Below, piece after piece: positions 34,796 to 47,705 of a stretch of 64,000 nt of DNA. The notes below the pieces were generated by a model that saw only the letters and a list, made by a program, of their open reading frames with translations, had not been told where the DNA came from and ran no database searches. Where the stretch lies: assembly GCA_021464245.1 (NCBI GenBank), contig JADCRB010000028.1, forward strand, positions 5,871,067-5,935,066, read 5' to 3'. A program made the position numbers and the translations under genes. How positions within the stretch are numbered: position 1 is the stretch's first letter; every line of letters starts with the position of its first letter. The stretch comes from Carallia brachiata (Eukaryota; Streptophyta; Magnoliopsida; Malpighiales; Rhizophoraceae).

Positions 34796-37323
34796 TTAAC
34801 CAAGCCATTGTTCAGCCCGGCGATCTCCACTGCCACCAACAGAATGCCGAATACTGATCTTCTCGGTGGAATACTTTTCCTGAAGCCATTCAAATGCAGT
34901 CACATCCAGTTTCCCAGTTACAGATTTCCCTTGCTTCCGGCGCATTTGTTGTTCTCGTATGGAAGCCCAAAGTTTTTCAATGGCATCCCTTTGTTGCGAT
35001 GTGAACCTTGCAACATTGTCGAAGGCATGCTTTACCAAAATGTCTATCACTGTTTGGCACCTAAAAAAAAAAGACTTTGAAATTCTTCATTAAAAAATCT
35101 AGTTTATCATGCTGTTAAAAATGAATAAATATGAGGAGTTTTCAGCAACCAGCATAGAGGACAAACTTTTACCATGGAGTCTTGTAACGCCGTGCAGCAA
35201 TCTCTAAACAACTAGTCAAGGCTTCTCTCTGAGATCTAAGGAATCTCTTTGAGTCTTCCTCCTCTTCCTTTTTAATCTTGGCTGCTGTATCTTTCTTTCC
35301 CTTTGGCCTTTCCTTCTTCGATATGCTTGGAATAAAAGCATCCAGCCCAAATGGATCAGACTCCTTCTCGTTGTCTTCGGCTGGAGCACCCAGAGATGAA
35401 TCCTGATTTCCTCACCATTTATGTCAGTTGTTCCACTTTCATCCTTTAGAGCAGCAGCTTCCTCTGTGTCATCATCCTCCGTTGCAACAGGAAGCTCAAC
35501 GATAGCCTCTTTTATTCGTGTAGCTGTTTTTGAGAACTATGAAGGTCCAGAAAACCATTTACAAAAGCAATTTTCAGACAATGTTAATACAACAAATTTC
35601 CTATTCCCATGATACATAAAGTTAGCTCAAAACAAAGAAGTCAGACATAGAAGAAAGAAAAGAAAAAACGACAGACATGCAAGGCAGTGATTGCTAATTA
35701 TTGGCCCGTGCTTTACTAAATTAAGAAGCCATGAACAGAATTTATTTCTAAAAGTTACCACATCAAATAATATAATGATAAACGGTGATGCTAAAATAAG
35801 TATGAGCAGTGTCAAGATCTGCTATGCAAACTTTACAATGAGATGTAATAGAACTAAAGAGCGTACCACAAAGCTGTCATCAGTGATCAAGTCATTGCCG
35901 CCACTGCTCTAATTGTCCATGTAGCTAACATATGCTTCTGCCTTTTATTTAGGAACTGCATGAAAAACATAAAGTCAGATAAGCCTCTAAACTTCAAAGG
36001 AGAGCTACCTTCCAATTGACAAAATGAAATTTTGCACTACGTAATGTGCTTACTTCAGATGCATCTTGAGCTGCTGAGAACAATGCATGATAATCTGCCC
36101 GCACAGAAGTATCAGTACAAGAGGTGTCTGAGGACATTGCAGCCTCAAGTATAGCAAAAAAATGGTCGCTAGTTCCCGGCTTCACACTTCCAGCCTGAAT
36201 CAGCTGTATGGCAAGCTTAGAAGCCTTAGCAAACTTTGTTGGATTCTTGATATGCAATGCTATCTTCTGCATCGCCTCTATAACTTGTGCCTCCGATGCA
36301 TCAGTTGTGGTTTTAAACCTCAACCGCTTTGATGAACCAGTGGATTTTTCAGTTGCAGTTTCTGGGAATTGTACTAGACAATTTAGATTCCATTTAAAAA
36401 TATTTACCAGTTTCAAAGCATAAAGATAGAGAACTCATTTCGGAGTAGAATCGCAAGTATCAACAAGTTTTTACAAAAGCAATTCATTACCACAGCGCCA
36501 CACCAACAACTGGAGTTCTTTCTACAGCAGGTCCTAGGCGGTGAAGTTTATGTTATCCCAATAATTCTGATCTTATTATCCTCAATAATTCTATGTTTCA
36601 GGCGAGAGAGCCATGGCAATGAGGGCCATGCTAGCAACTGGGATTTGCCCCTGAAAGGTATTCCTCGCCATCAAATAAAAAATTTTAAGTTTTGATTGCC
36701 TTTTTCTTCCACTACAACAAGTCAACAAACACGCCTATGAATTAAAGAAACAAAAACACAGCGACCCAGCAAACATAGTAAGAATAACCTAAGAACCTCT
36801 TAATCCGATGCGGTTCCTAAAGATGCAAGAAAATACATAAATATTCAGACAAAACCCATTCTTGAAGCCAATTAACGATAAAAACGTAGACTTTATAACC
36901 TCAAAACCACATAATTAGAACTCTACTGAGATTGAAAAAAATGCTTCTCTAGCTTCACAATTAAAAGATTCCACCTTCCTAAACAGATCACAAAACAACA
37001 ACAACCCCACAAAGCAAAACCGAATAAATATATCTGGAAAAGAGAAACCCATGAACAAGAATCAAAAGAGGCAATAAATAACTCCATGAAAGAATGCAAG
37101 GGTGGGTCTTGAAAAATTTACCATCTTGAACTTGTGGGCTAGTTTCTAGGGCTTTGGGGCGCTTGAGGGCGCTTTTCAGAACTGGGTTTGGAGGTGCTGG
37201 GGCTGGAGATGGCTCTCTTGCTGCGGTGCTCTTCAATGCTCCTCCACTTTCTTCTAACTGCTCTTGATTTTGTTGCTGTTGATGAGATGGTGGTGGCAGG
37301 CCTTCAAACAAATTATCACCCAT
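34796..37323 (-). pseudogene. Five-exon plant gene of unknown function, with stop and frameshift
   Basis: I do not recognise the family. Exons are 37122-37323 (ATG at 37323, MGDNLFEGLPPPS), 36054-36361, 35867-35941, 35173-35536 and 34796-35060, all with GT-AG borders and consistent phase. They would encode about 404 aa. The N-terminus is Gln/Pro-rich with an ALKRPK basic patch. Residues ~70-170 are a helical region (EAMQKIALHIKNP). The middle is acidic, then there is a Lys/Glu-rich segment (KKEEEEDSKRF), and the C-terminal ~85 residues are helical and highly polar (FTSQQRDAIEKLW). Lesions: TAG at 35911-35909 inside the 75-nt exon 3, and loss of one A at about 35408 in exon 4. The protein is therefore either dead or the two sites are sequence errors. 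Confidence 0.7.
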
Positions 37324-38989
37324 CTTTTCCTTCTTTTGTCTCTCTCTCTTGGAAGTTGGGATTGCCACAACCTTTGAATGATCTGATGATCGAGAATCAA
37401 GATTCTGATTTTATAGATTGCAGCTTGCGGATGCTTTTGTGCTTAATGCAGTCGTTTTTTTTTTTTATTGGTTAAGATTCAGTCGTATTTTTTCAGTAAG
37501 AACGTGCTTTGCTCGTTGGAATTAGGATTGGGCCTAAACAATCTGGAGCCTTTTGGATCAGACCCATTTCTTGATTGTTTTTTAATCCGTTCATTCCTTA
37601 TTTAATGGTGGAGTCAAATTAGTTTAGTTTAGCTTTTTGGGCTTTGAAGAGTCACCACTTAACTAGATGTCTCGAGTTCTTAGAAATACAGTTGCGTTAA
37701 ATACTTGTTGAAGACATTTACCACCCTTTGAGATCTTATCCGGGTCGGTCCAGATTAGTCAACTCATTGGACTGGATACTGGACGGTCTCAGGCTAAAAA
37801 AAAGAGAAATGGTAATGTAACAAAAAAAAAAATAAAGAATTGGTAAAGTGGCCGACTGGATGGTCAATTATGCCTCTAACTTGCTTTTGGGAGTTCACAT
37901 ATTTACTGACCTTCAGCCTAATGTGGCACTCATGCTTCAGCAGGACCTTTATGGGGTTGCTTGGCCCCGAACGGTGGCCTCTTAAACTTACCATCATCTC
38001 ACTTGTTGTACTAGCCTATGCCTTCCATCTAGACGAAAAAAAAAAAAAGAAAAGAAAAAAAGAGAAGTGGCAAAGTAAAGACCGCACGGGATTCAATGAA
38101 AGACCAGAGAGAAGTGGCAAAGTAACCAAAGTGAAAAAAGAAGAGAAGTGGCAAATGGACTAATTGTGTGTTGGTTCAATTGATACTTGAATTAGTCTAA
38201 CGTAAATTTCATTTGTAATGTGAGGAGTTTGAAACTTAGTAAAAACATATATAGGAAAAAGTTTTAATTGTTTGACATGGTCACAAAAAATTATTGCCAA
38301 AGTATTTCCAATCTCAAAATTTCTCAACTTCAGAGTGGTTGCTCACTCGATAATCATAAAAAATTGGGAAGTGGCAAACGGTCCATTGGGTCATAATTGG
38401 GTTGAGAATTTCAGGCGTATTATATTTTAAGTTGATCAAGTTTTACGCACAGTATATCTCAATTATCTTAATTTTGAATTTATCGAATTGTAAATATATT
38501 AAATTTTAAGTATTATGGGTTTTAGAACGAGATTATTTAAGTTTTAGATTATTCAAAATTTAGGTCATTCTTAGATTAAGTTAGTTAAGTTTTCATTCAT
38601 TTGGATTTGAGTGTTTCGAGTTATGAACTATTATTTTGGTATATTTTGAGTTATGAATTATCGAAGTAAGGGTTTTAATCGATGCAACTTGGATCGAATT
38701 AGATAATTTAGATCGAATTAAGTTATTTTGAATTAGGTCAGGTTTTTATCACCTCTAAATTTGATTGTGGGATTTTTTTTTTTTAAATGCATGGATACAA
38801 AGATATCCACCAATGACGTACTCATTCATATTTTTAGGGGAGATCCTACTTTGTTAAATCAGCAATACAAACAAAAACAAATAAAGAATGTAACAATACA
38901 AAAGAATTTACAGTTGCATGCAAGAGAAGAAGACAAGGAAAAATAAACAATAACAAACAAAAAAGATTTGAAAACTAACTAGACAATAG

Positions 38990-39120
38990 AATGTAAAATC
39001 CTAGATATAACCTAATGACCACCAAGTTATAACTTAAATATAAGATTTGAAATTTGAAATCCAAACCTCATTATAGATAAACTCTCTTCAAATCCAATTA
39101 GACCAAAAAAAAAAAAAAAA
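38990..39120 (+). mobile_element. SINE, family S2 (3' part)
   Basis: TAATGACCACCAAGTTATAA, then AACCTCATTATAGATAAACTC and CCAATTAGACC lead into a 16-base A-tract. The same order and words recur at 51165-51255 within a flanked insertion. The 5' end was not resolved. Confidence 0.65.
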
Positions 39121-39141
39121 GTAAAGTGTGGTGGCTGAAAT

Positions 39142-39818
39142 TAGGGCTGCAAACAAATCAAGCGGAGATGAGTTTCATCTTGTTCAGATTTGACTTAGTA
39201 GAAATTTATCCAAGTTCAAACTTGAGCTTTGTTTGACTTGAGCTTTGATTCTAAGGCTTGAATTTGATTTGATAAAATTTTATCGAGCTCAAGTCGAGTT
39301 CAAACTCGAGCTCAAATTTTGATTTTAAGACTTGAACTTGACTTGATAAAATTTTATCGAGCTTGACCTCGACTTATCTATAAAAAAAAATTGTGATTAG
39401 AATAAGTTGGGTTTAAACATAATATCAAGTTCGAACTCGATTTCATACCTAACTTGACCCCAGAAGAATAGCAAAATCCCTCTTCTTCATTACATATAAA
39501 AACATTTATTCTCAAAATAAAAACTTCACTACATTAATATCATAAAGATCAAACAAGTATTAGTTCAAACAAATTTCTAATAATACATTTAATACCTTTA
39601 AATGAATTTTAGACAATACATTTATCAAATTTTAAACAAATTGTTCACAAGTTTAAACGAATTGAGCTTGCACTTATTGAAGCTTGACTTGTTAAATAAA
39701 CGAGCTTAAAATTGAAATTTAATTATTATTTAATTAAGTAAATAAACAAGTTTAAGCAAGTTTTAATTGAATCGAATCATTAAACTTTTAACGAAAAGTT
39801 GGTTCGTTTGCAGTGCTA
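39142..39818. mobile_element. hAT-like MITE (677 bp)
   Basis: It begins TAGGGCTGCAAACAA and ends TTCGTTTGCAGTGCTA, imperfect inverted repeats. GCTGAAAT (39134-39141) and ATTGAAAT (39819-39826) are a candidate 8-bp duplication matching at 6 of 8. The interior is rich in GAGCTTGA/TCAAGCTC words. There is no transposase. Confidence 0.65.
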
Positions 39819-41921
39819 ATTGAAATCTTACAAAACAAGTCCTTTAGATTTAATTGTGTAGTGGCAGTTTTCAAAGGGCTAACTAAAGTGTCAAGTATGA
39901 ATGTAATTAAGTTTATAATTTACAAATTAAAGTACGAATATATTATTTAAATAATTGATAAATTACTTCTATGTAGAATCTTCATGATTGGAGCACAAAG
40001 ATTTGGGAAGAAAGCAAGTCGGCGAAAAATTGGTTAAAAAAGGATATCAAATGTTTGCCATTACTTCAAGAGACTGATTGACATAATGACATGCAAATAT
40101 GCTAGATGACTATAAACCATAACAACTAAATTCTATGTCTACAACAAATGATACATTTTCTTCTTTATCTTTATTAAATTTTAACATCTGAACAATTTTA
40201 GGTTTTATTCAATAGTCTAAGATTTTAAGTTGAATGTTTTTTTCAACATATTTTTTTTTGTGTTAGATTTTAATATTTAAAAATTATATTAAACTTCAAC
40301 TAATCCGACTTACTTGAAAAAGACAAATTATGAGATAAAGCTCTCCTATTTCTCAAATATATTGTGAGAACCTTTCTCACCAAAAAGTCAGTGTTCTAAA
40401 CATTATCCTCATTCTTTTGATTAAAAGTGATTCTTTTTTGTTTTGAGAAAAAATATATGTCTTGTGAAAAAATTGTCAAGGAATTTTTATTATGCAATAA
40501 ATTGAAATTTTTTTGTAATTAGATGAATTCATCGTGTAATGAGAAAAAAGAAGATTTTTTTCCTTTTCCCTCGCACTTGTAATCAACGTGGTTGCTTAAT
40601 AAATTCACGTAATTGTGTTACAAAATCTTTTCTAAAAATTTTCTCCTAACATATAATGGAGCCTTTTTTTTTTTTTTTGTTAACACAAACCAAAAGAAGA
40701 GTGAACTTTGTCTATACTTTCAATCTAATGGGAATTTGCACGATGAAGCGTGGTAAAATTTAACGTTTGATTCATTTTTCTGTCTCACCTAATATATTTC
40801 TTTCCGTTGACAATCGAGAGTTATTTTTTATTTGATCATATTTATTGGAGAACAGTCGTGTGCCACTGCCATTGCTATGAAAGAAAGTATATAGGCAACA
40901 CAAAGATAATTAAAAATGAATTAAAATTCCTAAAGTCTAACATTAGATAACAAATTTTGCTTAGGTCACCAAATGCAATACAAGCAATTCAACAACAATT
41001 TCGCAATATTTTAACCAAGTTATTATTATTTATTGTTGCATTCACAGTAAACATCTGGTGCATGTATCATGTATCATTATATTAGCATATCTCATATTTA
41101 TATTAAAGATTTCACACAGCACACGAGGAGACGTGCATCCCACCATTCTATATTTTATACTAAGAGTACGCAGCCCCACATATGCATCCCTAATTCCCAA
41201 GGTACTTATCATTTCCTCCATAAAATATATATGGACATAGGTAAATGGATGTCAGACAAATTAATATGGATTGATGCATTGAATTATAATAATTATTAAT
41301 CTTGTATTTTTAGCCTTTGATTACATTATTGCAATTCACGATTAGAATCGCTAATGTGTAACTAATGGTCATAATAAGAAAATCTAAATTGTTATTTGTC
41401 CACGTCCAGTCCACGCATACTTGTCATAAAGGCATAAAATATAAAGCATCACTACATAGATGTAGGGATGTGGAATGTAGATTAATAAAGAGTTATTTGT
41501 ATACACATTATTCATAGTAACATGCACACTACGAGGGAAAAAAAAAAAAGAAAAACCTCTAAAAGTTTACAAACTTGTGACTAAAGTTCATATCTAATAA
41601 ATATATCAATAATATACATATGGAATAACTACGTCATTATTGATCTGCGTATGTGTCCCCTTATTCACGTAATTTTTTTGTAAAAAATATATGCTCAACA
41701 CTATTTTAGAGAATAGATGGTATGAAAATAAAGAGAGAGATGTTGACAAACACCAAAACCATATTATATCGGGAAAAAAATACAAGACCTTTGACAAAAA
41801 CCCCAAATTCAATTTCAAAGCAAATGCAAAACACACATCCATATGCACCCAATAATATTCATCTAAGATAGGAGGCTCTTTAGGTCCATTTTCTATCTTC
41901 TTTCAATCTCAAGTCTCTTGT

Positions 41922-41922
<1 letters not shown>

Positions 41923-41958
<36 letters not shown>
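41923..41958. repeat. (CT)18 microsatellite upstream of the AHL gene
   Basis: 18 perfect CT units (36 bp) about 35 bp upstream of the TATA-like element. CT/GA runs are frequent in plant core promoters and leaders. Confidence 0.95.
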
Positions 41959-41960
<2 letters not shown>

Positions 41961-41991
41961 TTTACTGCTAGGTTCATTCTTTAGGTTTCTA

Positions 41992-41999
41992 TATATATA
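41992..41999 (+). promoter_or_regulatory. TATA box of the AHL gene (candidate)
   Basis: TATATATA followed by GCAGCAACTAG, about 240 bases upstream of the ATG, in line with a leader of roughly 200 bases. It could also be simple low-complexity DNA. Confidence 0.5.
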
Positions 42000-42236
42000 G
42001 CAGCAACTAGCTACCTTTCTTTGTTCCTTTCTTTTGAATGATTTAGATGATTCTCAATTCATTCTTGAATTTCCATCCACTTCAAAGTCCAGACAGTCTA
42101 CATGTGTGCTATGTTCTAATTCTTGATCTATAGATGTATTTAGATCCCAAAAAAAAAAAAGTTCTAATCTTGGGGTTGATTGATTGATCCTTGGTGTGTT
42201 GATCACACCTATAGCTTGTTGTTTAATTAGACAGCC

Positions 42237-43085
42237 ATGGCGAATCCATGGTGGACCGGGCAAGTGGGGTTGTCCGGATTGGAAACCAGCTCATCATCAT
42301 CTCCCATGAAGAAGCCAGATCTAGGTATATCCATGTCCAATAGCAAGAGAGAAGCAGAGGGCAGCATGGGAAGAGAAGAAGACCAGGAAGATGAAAGAGA
42401 GCACAGCGATGAGCCTAAAGAGGGTGCTATAGAAGTCCCCACTCGCCGGCCAAGAGGCCGGCCGCCGGGATCCAAGAACAAGCCTAAACCTCCCATTTTT
42501 GTCACTAGAGATAGCCCTAATGCCCTCAAAAGTCATGTAATGGAAATAGCTAGTGGGTCTGATGTTGTTGACAGTTTAGCTTGCTTTGCAAGGAAAAGGC
42601 AAAGAGGAATTTGTGTGCTTAGCGGAAGTGGTATGGTTACTAATGTAACCCTCAAGCAACCATCTGCATCTGGAGCTGTTGTGGCACTTCCCGGTAGATT
42701 TGAAATTTTGTCGTTGACCGGAGCTTTCTTACCGGGACCGGCGCCTCTGGGGGCGACCGGATTGACCATATACCTCGCCGGAGGACAAGGTCAAGTTGTT
42801 GGAGGTAGTGTGGTTGGATCACTTGTAGCATCAGGACCTGTGATGGTGATTGCAGCAGCTTTTTCAAATGCCACTTATGAAAGATTGCCATTGGAGGAGG
42901 AAGAGGAAGGTAGCGGCGGGACTCAGGCCCATCCTAGTGGCGGCAGCGGCGAAGGTGGCAGCGGAGGAATGGGGGATCCAGCTACATCAATGCCCTTATA
43001 CCATGTGGCTCCAAATTTGGTGCCCAATGGTGGGCAATTGAGCCATGAAGGGTATGGATGGGCTCATGGAAGGCCTCCCTACTAA
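42237..43085 (+). CDS. AHL23: AT-hook motif nuclear-localized protein, clade A type I (AHL23-like)
   Basis: 282 aa from one exon, with a strong start context (GCCATGG). The N-terminus [12 protein letters not shown] and the PDLGISM segment match AHL23-type proteins. There is one AT-hook at residues 71-77 (RPRGRPP) extended by GSKNKPKPP, then a PPC/DUF296 domain at about 95-235 containing the type-I core GRFEIL (153-158). A Gly/Ser-rich acidic tail ends in [11 protein letters not shown] proteins bind AT-rich DNA in the minor groove, trimerise through the PPC domain and repress growth genes in the nucleus. Clade A members are intronless, as here. Assignment to AHL23 rather than AHL24/28 rests on remembered similarity and is provisional. 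Reading is intact. Confidence 0.93.
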   Translation: MANPWWTGQVGLSGLETSSSSSPMKKPDLGISMSNSKREAEGSMGREEDQEDEREHSDEPKEGAIEVPTRRPRGRPPGSKNKPKPPIFVTRDSPNALKSHVMEIASGSDVVDSLACFARKRQRGICVLSGSGMVTNVTLKQPSASGAVVALPGRFEILSLTGAFLPGPAPLGATGLTIYLAGGQGQVVGGSVVGSLVASGPVMVIAAAFSNATYERLPLEEEEEGSGGTQAHPSGGSGEGGSGGMGDPATSMPLYHVAPNLVPNGGQLSHEGYGWAHGRPPY

Positions 43086-43177
43086 GAGAAGTGATTTAGG
43101 GATTTGGGTTTTGGAGATTAATCTAATCTCATAGTGCTAAGCGTCTGGGAGTCAACTAGGTAAGTTAGTGAAGGAAT

Positions 43178-43183
43178 AATAAA
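43178..43183 (+). terminator. Polyadenylation signal of the AHL gene
   Basis: AATAAA about 93 bases after the stop codon, followed by a T-rich stretch near 43197-43245. Typical of a near-upstream element of a plant gene. Confidence 0.55.
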
Positions 43184-43753
43184 GAAAAAGTGATCATCTG
43201 TATGACTGTTTGTGTCCTGTAAATTTCATTTTACTACTTTGGCCATGTGCTTTCAACTTCCAAAATTCCATGACTTTTTCTTTATTTTCTGCAATTAATA
43301 GAGTTTAATCTAAGACTGACTGAGACTTTAAGTTCCGAATTCCCATGTCTCTTGATTTGAGTGAATTTTAGTGTGATTCTATAAATTGAATCAGGTTATG
43401 GATGCTGCAATCGTTACAGTTCCTGAAATTGGCCTTGCCAAAGTAAATCAATATTAACTGTATGCTTCCCTCTATGCTTGACCAAGATCTTATTGTGGTT
43501 ATAATTGGTTTATAATCCTCCAAGTTTATGTCTAGACATCCAACGTCCATTCGAGCCTAAGAAAATCCTTTTTTCTCTTTTTCCTGATCATCATCACTAT
43601 GCTGAAGAATTCCAAATATATATGGAAAACTCTCAAAAGTTTCATTACCATGAGACCATTGCAAAGAAAAAAAAAATGGTATCATTTGTGACTGTGTACA
43701 TCAATTCTTTTGTAAATCCTGAAATTGTAAAAGTCTCGTACACTAAGTTCCAC

Positions 43754-43757
<4 letters not shown>

Positions 43758-43808
<51 letters not shown>
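43758..43808. repeat. (TA)n-(GT)n microsatellite
   Basis: Interrupted TA repeats followed by about 10 GT units, in the 3' flank of the AHL gene. Confidence 0.9.
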
Positions 43809-44324
43809 TGTAATCTGGATGTCATAGAACATTATAAAATTTTGTCTTTCGTCAAATCTTCAACGGTGATTATAAGTTCTAAGTGTACTTACAGTACATA
43901 AGCTTCAATAAATGATACATACATGATATAATTTAATATTGTCAAAAACATGCTCATGTCAGCTATGTAGCATCAGAGGTGATAATTGATAACTAAATGT
44001 TAAAAATGAAGTGACAGATATGGGAGTAATTTTCAATTTTATCTTGGCATTGCAAGGAAAAACTACTGCAAGAAGGAAGAAAATATATGATTATGAGGCA
44101 TTGCATATTCCCTTTCAGTCTCAATCAATTGTTAAGACTAGAAGCAGTTAGTATGCAGTTTATATATTTCTCTCTTATGTTTGAAAGCCATAAAATAAGG
44201 AAAAGGGGTGACTATGCGATGTGTCAACAGTAGTTGGTAGCGGTGACGGCAGTTTTGGTGAAGGTGGCAACTCAACAATATTGCATGTACAATACTACAG
44301 TTTGCTCTTCATTCCAGTTTTATA

Positions 44325-44373
44325 TTATTGTTATTATTATTGTTATTATTATATTATTATTATTATTATTATC
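44325..44373. repeat. (TTA)n microsatellite
   Basis: Interrupted TTATTG/TTA repeats over about 49 bp. Confidence 0.9.
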
Positions 44374-45246
44374 TTCTGAAGAACATTCTGTTTGAAAGGT
44401 AAACTTGTTTGAAAGTGAAAGCTTCATTGTTTTGAGACCCATATTCTTTGGTCCATCAAAATTGGTTAATTATAGAAAAGAAATCTTAACTCATTCTACG
44501 AAACTCTCACCCGGTAGGATTTGAAAACATATTAGACTAAAAAAAAACTATATAGACATGCAACAATAGATGTAAAGTTGGCGTTAAATCGTGAAAAATG
44601 TATTGAATTTAAAAAAAAAATTGTTAAATTAATTACTTGCCTACATGGTCTTGCCATTAGATTTATCCATAATCTTCCTGTTGTTTTTATGAGGCACCTT
44701 CAATTGTGTAGTTATATAACTTACATATTAACATTAATTTTTACTATCTCATCATTTTTTTTCAATTATATTTTGCCTCGTACCTGCAAATAGAAAAAAT
44801 TCATTGGGAATTTATCTTTGAATTTCAATCCTTAACAATTGACAATAATTGAAGAGGTTCGACTCGAAAATAAGATTATGCAAAACTGAGTCTAATACCA
44901 ATTAACAATCAATCAAACTTTATATTGGCTCTTTATAGAAGTTGCTAAGTTGCAGACTGCAAGAGTTTCTAGCTGTGATCATCGATAGACTCTCGCACGA
45001 ATATCCCAAAGCACATCACTGTCAAATTTTACAATGCTTAGTGCCTGAATAAAGAAGATATCTTAGATTACCTTTTCCAAGTATATAACACTAGGGTTCA
45101 TTGAAGTAGCTAAGTGAATTTTGATATCATTTATAATGTTTATGGTTTTCATTATTTGTTAAGTAATTGAATTGGTATTATATTTCATAAGACTAATAAT
45201 TAAAGTTTAGTTGGTTTGATGTTTCTCGATGTTTGTCTTGCTGTTT

Positions 45247-45702
45247 GGGATCAGCCGTTGAGAATTCTTAAACTGTTAAAAATTTTTACAATCAAGTCTC
45301 AAATATCTTTGAGATTTTTAGTTAGTCTTAATTTTTAAAATTTTATTCCATATGGGTCTTTTTTTGAACATGATTGGTCAAATCAGTATACTCTTAGTTT
45401 GACTCCACTAAGACCATATTAAAAAATACTCATACTCATACGTACTTAAAATACAGAAATACATCTATGTGTGTATTTCAGTACATTTTTCTTTTTTTGC
45501 TCCCACATGTAAAATACAAAAATCATAAATTCTTGTAAAGCAAACTGCCCATCTAGCAGTTTGACCATTTCTGTCCAAAAAAGGAAAAAAGACTCATATG
45601 GATTGAAAACTAAAAGTTCAAAATTAGTTTGAAAACTCAAAAATAATTGAGACTTAGTTGCAAAAATTCTCAAAATTTTAGGACTTCTCAAGAGCTTATC
45701 CC
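45247..45702. mobile_element. Foldback MITE, family B (456 bp)
   Basis: The left end GGGATCAGCCGTTGAGAA is complementary to the right end TTCTCAAGAGCTTATCCC with few mismatches. Inner arms carry CAAGTCTCAAATAT and AATAATTGAGACTTAG. The whole interval folds on itself. No convincing target duplication was seen, perhaps because of age. The GGGAT terminus is shared with family A but the interior differs. Confidence 0.7.
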
Positions 45703-47591
45703 TTTTATAACTCATGACTGATGTTGTTCGGTGATAATAATTAGTAATAGGTAAACTAAAAATGCCCCGGCTTCGAACATTTGAGAAAGAAGCATTTGCC
45801 TATGTCATACATAATCATGAAATTGCATCTTTCTTTGTTTTTTAAAAAAGATCCTAGTTGCAACAGGAATGGGATAATAGTGATGTTGTATAAGATAAGC
45901 TCTCATGTTAATCAGACATTGCTTATATTTAGTTGGTCGGAAATTAAGAAAAAGGCACCAAGCACAAGTTCTGGACCTTCTGGTTAAGATCAGTATAATG
46001 TTCCTGAGAGGATGTTTTCTTGACACTCAAAGGATCCAAGAATTTTTAGCAACATGAAGGACCCTCTTCACATGGATTCACATGCCATTGTAATGAACCT
46101 CCCATTTTATTATTTGCTATTGCCTCCTAGTCACTTGCACACAACATTCTATGGTAAAGCAGCAGTGCACTTTGTGCCCACCTTTAATTTAATTATTAAA
46201 CCTATCTCACTTTGATTAAAATAATCACCACAACTCCTGCTTTTATGGTGCAGAGCTTCCTTTCCAAAGTGTTATTTTACCAACATTTGCCAAGCACTAC
46301 TCTCTTTTGAAAGTCCAATTAACCAAAGTACAACACTATGAGAAAGAATCCACAAACAAAGCCAGCATTAAGGAAATGTGGGCTACCACATAAAGCCTTA
46401 ATCAGATTAATTATAGATGAGCAAAGCAATCAATTAATTTAATAATTAAGATAATGGGGGAGAATCTTACATCAGCAGCAATAGAAATTTGACACCATGT
46501 TCAAGACTTACCATTTCCTTAATGCTTCAACGATGTACAAAAAAACGAAAAATTCCATTCGTCGCATGCTCCTTGGCGTAGGGTTCACGCTGGCTTCTGT
46601 CCGGATTTGGTGCCTTTTGACCAAACATTTTGTGAAAGGTCGTGCTTCATCTTCAGCTTTCTTTGTTCTCATCTCCAGGTTCATCTGATTGCCAATTGCA
46701 ATTCATCAATTTAATAATATGAGCATCACTATGTAACTCACTGTTAACAGGTCATAAGAGGACGAGTAATTTATTTAACGAAATCTAACAACTAATTTAT
46801 TTGTTTCTTTTTTTTTCCCTTAACGTCTGAATTCAATTATTTAACGACTCATATCATATTATAGTTAATTGTACCCAATAAATTTAAGTTCTCAAGAATT
46901 TTCCCTCCAATATTTTTCCAAGAAGAAATTTGTCGACTTTTTGGCCAGTCCTATTATTGTGTTGCGCTATTATAAATAATAAGCTTAAAGAAATAAACCT
47001 CTAAGAGGTATTTGGTAAAGGAGACAAATTTTTCAGCGTCCACGTCAGCTATTTTGTGATTTCGGTCAGTTTAATTAGACAGAATAATATTACTCTTTGT
47101 CTCTTGCCATATTTAGGGCATTTCCTTTTGTTTTAGAACATGAATAATTAATGTTCGTCATTTACTTGGTAAATCATAGTTATAGTGATATGACCACGAC
47201 ATCACAATTAAATTACACAACGACATTAACAGTGTGACGAAGCTACTTGGCAGTTCCCTGAATGAATGTTATACTAATTAATAAGCACTATCTTGAACTA
47301 AGAATAGATGTGTTAGTCAAATTAAAATGTTCGAAACTTCCCCTCAACTCCAGAATTCATTATATAATATGATATGACATCAACGATTAAACTTTTTACT
47401 AATAAGAATTGAGTATATGTATAACGTAAAAGATTGGTATCTGCTGCAATGTATATATATATAAATTATATGCATAGAACACACAATTAAGCAATTTTTT
47501 TAATTTTCATCCCTTTTAATATATCTATTCTCTGTTTCTACCTACTTGATTTCTTTCCCTTTATTATATGTCCCCGCAAGGGAACCTAACA

Positions 47592-47597
<6 letters not shown>

Positions 47598-47628
<31 letters not shown>

Positions 47629-47705
47629 AAGAAAAACGATGACACGGTACGTACTACGTACACAAGAACAAAAAAAAAAAAAACACACACACACACACAC
47701 GCACG
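47598..47705. repeat. Two (CA)n microsatellites
   Basis: CA runs at about 47598-47624 and 47684-47702, separated by about 60 bases that include a poly-A run. Confidence 0.9.

Larger units (their letters stand above)
37324..41900. other. Intergenic with repeats, no gene recognised
   Basis: No open frame with family similarity. 37800-38160 carries several degenerate copies of an AGAAGTGGCAAAGTAA word in both halves. 38990-39120 is a SINE and 39142-39818 an hAT-like MITE. The rest (39820-41900) is AT-rich spacer upstream of the AHL gene. Confidence 0.6.

Noticed and set aside
37840..38163. 107-aa plus-strand frame
   Set aside because: Ends in poly-Lys from A-rich repeats; repeated AGAAGTGGCAAAG words indicate low-complexity DNA.
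42227..42891. Several minus-strand frames opposite the AHL gene
   Set aside because: Antisense shadows of a GC-rich coding region with no family similarity.
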